From positions 1 to 7,633 of the forward strand of contig CAIXCO010000133.1 in the NCBI GenBank assembly GCA_903917955.1: 7,633 nucleotides of DNA, written 5' to 3'. Within the stretch, counting starts at the first letter, position 1, and every line of letters starts with the position of its first letter. Source of the DNA: an uncultured Chlorobiaceae bacterium (lineage in GTDB: Bacteria; Bacteroidota; Chlorobiia; Chlorobiales; Chlorobiaceae). The notes below the pieces were generated by a model, which ran no database searches, had not been told where the DNA came from, and worked only from the letters and a program-made list of their open reading frames with translations. This document shows positions 1 through 5,631 of this stretch, one piece after another. Made by a program: the position numbers and the translations under genes.

Positions 1-304
1 ACAGAGTGCCGGTTTTTCGGGGCTTGAGCGCTCAATGGTCAAATTTCACAACAAGATTGCACTCCCCTTCGCCTCTCTTGTCATCATTCTCATCGGCGTA
101 CCCCTTTCCGCAAAAAAAAAGCGGGGAGGACTCGCCTCTGAAATAAGCATCACCCTTTTAGCCGGGTTCCTCTTTATCGGATTGCAAAAAACCAGCGCCA
201 TAGCCGGATACCAGGGAATCATCAACCCGATGCTTGCTGCATGGCTCCCGAATATCCTCTTTCTCGGCATCGGCTATGCCATCTACAAAAACGCTATCGA
301 CTGA
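1..304 (+). CDS. LptF/LptG-family lipopolysaccharide export permease, C-terminal part (5' end outside window)
   Basis: Only the last 100 codons are present; the frame is open from base 2 to the TGA at 302-304 and the gene begins outside the window. The family (YjgP/YjgQ, LptF/LptG) forms the inner-membrane permease of the ABC transporter that extracts lipopolysaccharide and passes it to the periplasmic bridge. The visible part has the family's C-terminal pattern: a short basic/amphipathic stretch (FHNKIALPFASLVIILIGVP), then three hydrophobic segments separated by a KKKRGG cytoplasmic loop and by a GYQGIINP loop, with the typical WLPNILFLGIG last helix. LptF and LptG cannot be told apart from this fragment, so no symbol is given. 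The SAM hydrolase gene starts 5 bases after the stop, which suggests an operon. The ATG at 35 is internal and not the true start. Confidence 0.85.
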   Translation, partial: QSAGFSGLERSMVKFHNKIALPFASLVIILIGVPLSAKKKRGGLASEISITLLAGFLFIGLQKTSAIAGYQGIINPMLAAWLPNILFLGIGYAIYKNAID

Positions 305-309
305 CTCTT

Positions 310-1110
310 ATGCACACAGCAATGCCCCCTGTCATCGTTCTGATGACCGATTTTGGCCTCAGCGACACCTATATCGGCCAGATGAAGGGCGTCATACTCT
401 CCCTTGCTCCTTCTGCACACATTCTTGACCTCACCCATGCCATAAGCGCCCAGAACATTGCAGAAGGCGCCTTTTTGCTCAGCAAATCGACCCCATTTTT
501 TCCTGACGGCACTATCTTTGTGGCAGTGGTCGATCCGGGAGTGGGCACCTCACGCAAGGCGATTGCGGTGGAAACTGTGCGCCACACCTTTCTGGCACCC
601 GATAACGGTCTGCTCACGGCCATCTTTCAGGCCGAAGAGGTCACTCGCTCTGTTACCATTACCAATGAGCGCTACATGCTCCCCTTTCGGAGTTCAACTT
701 TTCATGGGCGAGACGTTTTTTCTCCCGTGGCCGCGCATCTCGCCTCCGGCGTTGCTCTCGAAGAGCTTGGTACAAAAATCGAACTGGCAGAATGCACGAG
801 AATCCCCCTGCCTGGATGCCATACCCCCAACAATGGCGCCTCATGGGAGGGAACGATCATCTACACAGACCACTTCGGCAACCTGATCACCTCACTTGAC
901 TCAGGAGTGATTGAGCGCTCAAAAGAGTGGCTTGTATGTGCAGGGGAACACCAAGTACCGGTTTGCAACACCTACTGTGATGTCGCAAACCGGCAAACAC
1001 TGGCTTATGCCGGCAGCAGTGGCATGATCGAAATCGCAGTCAGAAACGGCAATGCCGCGCAGATGCTCGGGCTGAGGGACGGAGATACGGTACGGGCTTT
1101 TTTCCGATAG
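310..1110 (+). CDS. SAM hydroxide adenosyltransferase (DUF62 SAM hydrolase)
   Basis: A complete protein of 266 residues, the usual size for the DUF62 family, which cleaves S-adenosylmethionine with a water-derived hydroxide to adenosine and methionine. Fluorinase and chlorinase are relatives. The N-terminal SAM-binding motif is LMTDFGLSDTYIGQMKG (residues 11-27, D14). The Asp-Arg-His triad known from the hydrolases is present with family spacing: D75 and R82 in VVDPGVGTSRKA, and H132 in FHGRD. APDNGLL (96-102), YTDHFGNLITS (185-195) and the C-terminal adenine-binding part YAGSSGMIEIAV (233-244) also match. I see no long extra loop of the fluorinase type. The start at 310 puts the conserved motif near the N-terminus; ATG 322 is an equally plausible start, and no good Shine-Dalgarno distinguishes them. 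An in-frame ATG at 241 would overlap the permease by 64 bases and add 23 residues unlike the family. The cellular role of these hydrolases is poorly known; SAM homeostasis is the common suggestion. Confidence 0.9.
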   Translation: MHTAMPPVIVLMTDFGLSDTYIGQMKGVILSLAPSAHILDLTHAISAQNIAEGAFLLSKSTPFFPDGTIFVAVVDPGVGTSRKAIAVETVRHTFLAPDNGLLTAIFQAEEVTRSVTITNERYMLPFRSSTFHGRDVFSPVAAHLASGVALEELGTKIELAECTRIPLPGCHTPNNGASWEGTIIYTDHFGNLITSLDSGVIERSKEWLVCAGEHQVPVCNTYCDVANRQTLAYAGSSGMIEIAVRNGNAAQMLGLRDGDTVRAFFR

Positions 1111-1132
1111 ATCAATTTGATGAGCGATCGCT
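1111..1132. repeat. Two adjacent short palindromes at the convergent gene junction
   Basis: The 11-base imperfect palindrome atcaatttgat (1111-1121, 5-base arms around one base) and the 10-base perfect palindrome agcgatcgct (1123-1132) lie side by side where the two convergent genes meet. They overlap the last seven codons of the NACHT gene. Neither makes a convincing rho-independent terminator, since no T-run follows on either strand. Their position just past the candidate variable region is where DGR targets can carry a structured recognition element, but the stems are short and chance is possible. Confidence 0.35.
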
Positions 1133-4100
1133 GGAGCAAACTACACGAAACCCAAAATCATCAAGCCTGACTGACGGAGGCATACCGCTTCTGGCAACGC
1201 AAAGCAGACTATCGGCAATATCGCCCCATGACCCGCCACGCAAGGATCGGCTATCTTTATCGTTATCATGCCAGTCTTCCATCCATTCCCAGACATTGCC
1301 TGCCATATCGTATAGTCCTTCGGGTGTGGCACCATTGGGATAGCGATTAACTGGCGTTGTTTGGCCAACATTCCCGTCATAGTTCGCCAGTTTAGGGGTT
1401 GGTTCACCATTTTCAGTCGACCAAGGATAGTCTCGCGCTTTCTTCCCGCCTTTTTCGACCTGGCCACCTGCGGCCCATTTCCACTCAATTTCGGTCGGAA
1501 GCCGATAAGATGTTTGATTTCCTTCAAGCATGGAAAGCCAGAGACAATAGGCTTTGGCGGCATACCATGTGATCGCAACCACCGGTTGATCGTCGCCGTC
1601 AAATTTTCTATCGTCATTATAGCTTGAACCAAAAAGAGCTGCCAGGTCTTCTTGCCCCTCTTTAAAATAGTCGGCAAATTCATCTCCCCAGGCATTGTTT
1701 ATGGCGATGGCATGCAGCTCTGCCCTGAATGCTTTAAGCGGTAACGGCAAGCCATGTTCAGATTTTTTTGACTGCAACGAAGCAATGAATGACCGGTAGA
1801 GTTTGTTGGTAACGGGATATTTGGCAAAAAAAAGATTCTCTATGCGTGCTTCCTTATTTCTCTCCGGGTAAATGTAGTTGCCTCCCGGTATCAGGATATA
1901 TTCGGTCTGATACTCATGAGGATTGCGGAATGATGCGGTTGTTTCTACTCCTTGCTTTTCAGGTTCAATCTTCAAAGACTGACCGCCGAATGCAAGAATC
2001 ACCTCTTCAGTCCGACAGGCAACATCCCGGCTCTCTTTTGCCAGCTTTTTCACCCTGAACTGCTCTAAAGCATCAAGAACCAGCGGATTTCCGATTGTTT
2101 TTAGAATATCGAGAATCATCCGCTGGCGGTCAGTTGATGTGGCTGGATCCAGAAGTTTATTGCAAAGCGCATCAGTCTTTCTTTTCCTCTTTGGTGTTTC
2201 GGTTATGACGGCTTGCAGAAGCACCTGCTGCTTTGGAGTCAATGTTTCACTAACTGGAGAGTCCAAAAGTTTCTCCATAAAAAGATCAAATACCTCTGCA
2301 TCTGCCTGCGCAATAAAAAATTTAAGAGGCTCTTCCCACCAGTCATCACCAAAGCTGAGAACCAGCGAGTCCAGATATTCCGGACTTCTGTTTACTTCAC
2401 TGGCAAGTTGAACTCCAGCAAGATATTCACGAAAAGATTTATGGCTGAACATATACTCATCTATTCCATACTCCACCAGCAACCCTGAACGATTAATGAG
2501 GTCATCACACAACTCATTTGCATTCGGCTTATTACGCAACTCAAGGCTCTCAAGGGCAATCATTATACGCCCCTCAATGGTTTCCTGATTGGCCTGGTCA
2601 ATCTCCTGCTCCTGCATCCAGAGAGAAAGGGAGGCCAGCACTTTCTTGGCATTTTTTAAGGCCAGCAAGGGATCTATATCTTTCTGCTCGTACTGATAAC
2701 CGAGCAGATAGTCCAAGGCGTTTTCATACAGCATGGCTCGGCTATCCGGCAGAATCTCGTGCTTATTCCAGAGCATTGCCATAATCTGCAACAGTAAAGG
2801 GATCCTTACCATTTGCCGTAAACTCTTGTTTTCCTCCCTGTTCAAAAAGGCTATAATGTGATCCGCCTGTTCGAGGGCTTTTTGTTTCTGCCTCTCTTCC
2901 AAAGTATCCTGGTCATCAGCATCAATAGAAAAATCGTCAAGAAAGCGGGCCGTAAACCATTGTTGTAAAAAGTTTTTCTGTTGTCCTTCATTAAAATCAA
3001 GAATATCGGCTCTCTTGTGAGGAACTTGAATCTCCAGGTTATCCCCTTTCTGGTAACCGGTTGAGCGTGATGTGACAACAAAGTATGCGTTCGTAAAACT
3101 GGTTATGGTCTTCTTGATCCATTTACACACATCTTTTCTCTCTTCAATCTCACCGATCTCGTCAAGCCCATCGAGAAGTACCAATGTTTTCTTATGATAA
3201 AGCCATTGTGAAATAACTGTTTCAGGAACAGGAAGAGCATTTTGTTCTGACCATGCAAAGATATTTGCATGAAGTGAAGCATACCCACCACCCGTTTTTA
3301 TCAACTCACGCAACGGGAGATAAAAAACCATGACTGGTTCAGAAAATCCTAAGGGTTGACACCTCTCTTTATCAAGGGCAGAGAGAGCATAATGCTGCAG
3401 AAGGGTTGTTTTCCCCGAACCGGGATCGCCAATGACAAGTAACAGGCGGTTCTTCTTGAATGCAGAAGACATAACACTTTCTGGAGTAAAACCGGAGATG
3501 GATTGTTGCTGGTCATCTCCCTTTGCATCGGCGCTTGACCGCTTTTCGTTGTGCCATGAATCCGAAAGACGCAACGAAACAAAGATCTCGCTTACTTTTG
3601 CCGAAAAGCTTTGTACTGCAGGCGGGAGAGCATAATCCAGCGCAGCAATAAGAGAGGCTTGATAGCTTTGCAAATAGTCATCATCCTGACTACCGGTTCC
3701 CGTTGTTGCTGTTGCGATGACAGCTTTGTTAAGGCGGTCTCGAAGAAGAAATTTTTTGGTATAAGAGCCGTTTTCGTTTTTTGCAAACAGAGAAGTGTCA
3801 TCACTCCATGCTTTTGGAACGCTCTCATTTTGATAGCAAATAGGAAATACCTCTACACTTTTGCCGTCAAACCGGCCATAGAGTGCCCTTTTATCTTTTT
3901 GCTCATCAGCAATAAAAGTGGCTCCTGCCGCAATTTCGATCAATTCATCCCGATGCTCCGCCTCAGTTTTATGATAGTGTCCGTGCATAAAAATATCGAC
4001 CCCTGATTTCAGGAGCGCCGTGATCTCTGTTCGCTCGTACTCGTTTGTAAGCCATTCAATCGGGTGGTGCATAAGAGCAATGGCAAGGTCTTGTTCATCC

Positions 4101-4723
4101 TTTTTAAGTTCTTTGATGAGCGGATCAATGTTTCGCAACCCAATCCACAACAAGCCGTGATCGCGTTGTGAATCTTCACAAAAAAGCGCACTGTTCATCA
4201 GCAGCATCTTAAGCCGGATATTATTGACCGTGTACGGAATCAGTTCACAGGTAGACCTGTCCGGAAAAGTTCTTTGGGGAGTGACGGAGCTGAAATAATC
4301 ATTATACCATGAGGCAAATGTAGAAAGTTTGCCAACAAGATGATACATGGGGGATTGCGGATCAAAATAGGTATCAGATTCCTTCTGGCTCATGAGCGTG
4401 CGCACAAGCCCGTTGCCCATTCTTCGTTCAATGTCATGATTACCTGGAACAATGAAAAGACGATCCTTATCAAGAGCTGCCGCTTCCAGCAAATCATCAA
4501 AAAAAGCCGAAGCAAGAGATTTTTCTGCACCTTTACTTTTAAAAGCGGCAACAGATCCTTTTTCAGCAATATCACCGGTTGCAAAAATGAGATCGGGTTT
4601 TAACTCGCCCGATTCCCGGTATTTTCTCACGGATTCAAACAAGCTCGATATTATGACATCTCTGTCATAAGGATTGGAAGAACTCAGATGGATATCTGAA
4701 ACATGTAGCCAGGTAACAGTCAT
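1112..4723 (-). CDS. Metallophosphoesterase-NACHT (STAND) NTPase-FGE/C-type-lectin-like fusion protein
   Basis: A 1203-residue cytosolic multidomain protein with no signal peptide or membrane segment. Residues 1-300 are a calcineurin-like metallophosphoesterase with the full metal set: DIH (D10, H12), GD (G50-D51), GNHD (94-97), H219-H220 and GHYH (248-251). A linker of about 100 residues leads to a NACHT NTPase: Walker A GDPGSGKT (432-439), Walker B LVLLDGLDE (514-522), a sensor-like TSR (551-553), and the helical motif FSHKSFREYLAG (759-770) that closes many bacterial NACHT modules. Residues about 780-915 are helical and may be HEAT-like. Residues about 940-1197 are an FGE-sulfatase/C-type-lectin fold: IPGGNY, YPVTNKLYRSFI, RLPTEIEWKWAAGG, GLYDMAGNVWEW, RGGSW and GFRVV. 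The layout suggests that the C-terminal domain senses a ligand, the NACHT oligomerises and the phosphoesterase is the effector; its substrate (nucleic acid, nucleotide or phosphoprotein) is unknown. Anti-phage or conflict function is inferred from architecture only. No clear Shine-Dalgarno precedes the ATG at 4723, but the MPE strand 1 (TWLHVSDIH) begins immediately, so the start is secure. Confidence 0.9.
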   Translation of the reverse strand: MTVTWLHVSDIHLSSSNPYDRDVIISSLFESVRKYRESGELKPDLIFATGDIAEKGSVAAFKSKGAEKSLASAFFDDLLEAAALDKDRLFIVPGNHDIERRMGNGLVRTLMSQKESDTYFDPQSPMYHLVGKLSTFASWYNDYFSSVTPQRTFPDRSTCELIPYTVNNIRLKMLLMNSALFCEDSQRDHGLLWIGLRNIDPLIKELKKDEQDLAIALMHHPIEWLTNEYERTEITALLKSGVDIFMHGHYHKTEAEHRDELIEIAAGATFIADEQKDKRALYGRFDGKSVEVFPICYQNESVPKAWSDDTSLFAKNENGSYTKKFLLRDRLNKAVIATATTGTGSQDDDYLQSYQASLIAALDYALPPAVQSFSAKVSEIFVSLRLSDSWHNEKRSSADAKGDDQQQSISGFTPESVMSSAFKKNRLLLVIGDPGSGKTTLLQHYALSALDKERCQPLGFSEPVMVFYLPLRELIKTGGGYASLHANIFAWSEQNALPVPETVISQWLYHKKTLVLLDGLDEIGEIEERKDVCKWIKKTITSFTNAYFVVTSRSTGYQKGDNLEIQVPHKRADILDFNEGQQKNFLQQWFTARFLDDFSIDADDQDTLEERQKQKALEQADHIIAFLNREENKSLRQMVRIPLLLQIMAMLWNKHEILPDSRAMLYENALDYLLGYQYEQKDIDPLLALKNAKKVLASLSLWMQEQEIDQANQETIEGRIMIALESLELRNKPNANELCDDLINRSGLLVEYGIDEYMFSHKSFREYLAGVQLASEVNRSPEYLDSLVLSFGDDWWEEPLKFFIAQADAEVFDLFMEKLLDSPVSETLTPKQQVLLQAVITETPKRKRKTDALCNKLLDPATSTDRQRMILDILKTIGNPLVLDALEQFRVKKLAKESRDVACRTEEVILAFGGQSLKIEPEKQGVETTASFRNPHEYQTEYILIPGGNYIYPERNKEARIENLFFAKYPVTNKLYRSFIASLQSKKSEHGLPLPLKAFRAELHAIAINNAWGDEFADYFKEGQEDLAALFGSSYNDDRKFDGDDQPVVAITWYAAKAYCLWLSMLEGNQTSYRLPTEIEWKWAAGGQVEKGGKKARDYPWSTENGEPTPKLANYDGNVGQTTPVNRYPNGATPEGLYDMAGNVWEWMEDWHDNDKDSRSLRGGSWGDIADSLLCVARSGMPPSVRLDDFGFRVVCSSDRSSN
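1145..1228 (-). other. Candidate DGR-type variable region at the 3' end of the STAND gene
   Basis: This stretch encodes W1166 to R1193 of the NACHT protein, the segment between RGGSW and GFRVV of the lectin-like fold. In DGR target proteins this is where adenine-directed mutagenesis diversifies residues, and it normally lies at the very end of the gene, as here (10 codons before the stop). The framework residues common to such C-termini are kept (W1166, C1175, R1178, P1183, R1186, G1191-F1192-R1193). The positions that are often Asn in template repeats hold mixed residues (G, D, I, S, A, V, L, D). Of the 27 codons after the W, 20 end in a pyrimidine, as expected if many arose from AAY. No reverse transcriptase, accessory gene or template repeat is in the window, so any DGR would act from elsewhere, or the region could be an ordinary FGE-fold terminus. 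Confidence 0.4.
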
Positions 4724-4806
4724 GTAAATAAATTTGCAATATCAAAAGATGTTCTGAGCATTGAGCCATGAAGAGAAGATAATCCGGAGTGTTGTAAATA
4801 AAAATA
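4724..4806. other. 83-base AT-rich intergenic gap between RsbW-like and STAND genes
   Basis: This gap separates the end of the kinase gene from the ATG of the NACHT protein on the minus strand. I see no clear terminator hairpin and no convincing -35/-10 pair, so read-through from the partner-switching cassette is possible. The 10-base direct repeat tgtaaataaa occurs at 4723-4732 and again at 4793-4802, its start points 70 bases apart. In an AT-rich spacer this may be chance or a pair of binding sites. Confidence 0.4.
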
Positions 4807-5226
4807 TTACGATATCCGTCGCATAACCAGCTTAAGAATATTCTTCCCATCTTCCCTCCGATAGGTGACATTATCAGTTAATCGGCGAATAAAATAGCCC
4901 CCCAATCCGCCAATAGTACGATCCTCGATATTCAGTGAGGTATCGGGCTCAGGAAGAACTAAAATGTTAAACGGGATGCCATGATCTGATATTTCAAGGA
5001 CAAGAGCATCATCTTCTATTCCCGTACTCATGGATACCTCTCCTTCCTCATCCGGATAGGCATAATTGCAGATATTGACGAATACCTCTTCAACAGCAAC
5101 ATGCAATCCAAAGGTTTTCTTTGCATCCAGCAGGAACCGTTCAGCGCATGCATCTACAAATTGTTCAATGTCAGCTAACTTTTCGACTTGAGCTGCAAAG
5201 GTAATCTTGCTCATTGACGCAATCAT
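4807..5226 (-). CDS. RsbW/SpoIIAB-type serine kinase (anti-sigma-like, GHKL ATPase)
   Basis: A 139-residue single-domain GHKL ATPase, close to the length of RsbW and SpoIIAB. The N box is VAVEEVFVNICNYAYP, with the Mg-binding E47-xxx-N51 pattern. The G1 box is DHGIPFNI (D81, G83, F86) and the G2 box is IGGLGGYFIRRLTDNV (105-120). No dimerisation or phospho-acceptor histidine domain is present, so it is not a two-component kinase. Members of this family phosphorylate the STAS partner on a serine and bind either it or a target (a sigma factor, or another effector) in a partner switch. The target is not encoded here. The ATG at 5226 directly follows the TAA of the STAS gene, which suggests translational coupling; the alternative ATG at 5214 (MSKITF) is more typical of the family N-terminus, and no Shine-Dalgarno decides between them. 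Confidence 0.9.
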   Translation of the reverse strand: MIASMSKITFAAQVEKLADIEQFVDACAERFLLDAKKTFGLHVAVEEVFVNICNYAYPDEEGEVSMSTGIEDDALVLEISDHGIPFNILVLPEPDTSLNIEDRTIGGLGGYFIRRLTDNVTYRREDGKNILKLVMRRIS

Positions 5227-5565
5227 TTAACCCGCAACAGCGTTCAATGCACAGTCAACTGATTCGTAGACCGGAAAAATTGAGCCAAACCCAGAAATAT
5301 TAAATACCTCTTTAACGGGGCCAGCTATATTTGCCAAAAAAAGTTGCCCACTTTTACCCTTGATCCGCTTTGCAGTAGCAAGAAGTGCCCTCAGCCCCGC
5401 ACTGCTGATGTAATCAAGCTTTTCCAAATCAACGACAAATATTGTTTCCCCGTCCGAAATCAATGCATTAAACTTTTGTTCATACTCAGAGGAAGTAACG
5501 GCATCAAGCCTGCCGGTTACCTTTACCACCGTTGTGGCCGACTCTTTAAATGTCTCAATATTCAT
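5227..5565 (-). CDS. STAS-domain anti-sigma factor antagonist (RsbV/SpoIIAA type)
   Basis: A 112-residue protein that is a single STAS domain, the standard size of anti-sigma antagonists. The N-terminal strand pair VVKVTGRLDAVTSSEYEQKF and the strand IFVVDLEKLDYISSAGLRAL (residues 42-61) are diagnostic. The loop serine phosphorylated by the cognate kinase is S54 or S55, with S55 aligning best to RsbV Ser56. In the unphosphorylated form the protein should bind the RsbW-like kinase and free its target; the PP2C phosphatase encoded just upstream would regenerate that form. It lies between that phosphatase (66 bases upstream) and the kinase (no gap), in the order of action of a partner-switching operon. 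The start is supported by an AGGGAG ribosome binding site. Confidence 0.92.
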   Translation of the reverse strand: MNIETFKESATTVVKVTGRLDAVTSSEYEQKFNALISDGETIFVVDLEKLDYISSAGLRALLATAKRIKGKSGQLFLANIAGPVKEVFNISGFGSIFPVYESVDCALNAVAG

Positions 5566-5569
5566 CTTT

Positions 5570-5575
5570 CTCCCT
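5570..5575 (-). promoter_or_regulatory. Ribosome binding site of the STAS gene
   Basis: On the minus strand AGGGAG lies four bases (AAAG) before the ATG at 5565. It supports this start and is one of only two clear Shine-Dalgarno sites in the window. Confidence 0.65.
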
Positions 5576-5599
5576 TTTTTGTATGGTTTTATGGAGTCT

Positions 5600-5611
5600 G
5601 CACTGCAGTGC
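5600..5611. repeat. Perfect 12-base palindrome upstream of the STAS gene
   Basis: The sequence gcactgcagtgc is its own reverse complement. It sits in the 66-base spacer between the phosphatase stop and the STAS start, 35 bases before the ATG. There is no loop and no following T-run on the minus strand, so it is more like an operator than a terminator. The protein that might bind it is unknown. Confidence 0.45.
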
Positions 5612-5631
5612 TTTAACGACAGTCAAAAGAA

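Noticed and set aside
241..309. Upstream in-frame ATG at 241 as the start of the SAM hydrolase
   Set aside because: It would overlap the permease coding end by 64 bases and add 23 residues of non-family sequence; ATG 310 begins just before the conserved N-terminal motif.
1124..1131. gcgatcgc octamer (HIP1-like) as a sign of cyanobacterial origin
   Set aside because: I noticed only this single copy in the window; HIP1-bearing genomes have many, and the other genes do not look cyanobacterial.
1081..1140. A bidirectional rho-independent terminator at the convergent junction
   Set aside because: The palindromes are short and no T-run follows them on either strand; the T-run at 1098-1103 has no GC stem before it.
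1112..1250. A DGR template repeat or reverse transcriptase in this window
   Set aside because: No second A-rich copy of the GFRVVCSS-coding stretch and no reverse-transcriptase motifs were found on either strand; the neighbour past the gene end is the SAM hydrolase.
1141..1695. A 184-codon minus-strand open frame inside the NACHT gene
   Set aside because: It lies in another frame of the FGE-domain coding region, has low-complexity basic composition and no recognisable motif, so it is a shadow of the real gene.
3611..4006. A 131-codon plus-strand open frame opposite the NACHT gene
   Set aside because: It is antisense to a well-supported coding region, has no family features and no ribosome binding site.
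5566..5631. A sigma-70-like promoter with TTGACT (minus strand, 5626-5621) before the STAS gene
   Set aside because: No -10-like hexamer lies 16-18 bases downstream; the nearest AT-rich hexamer is about 27 bases away.
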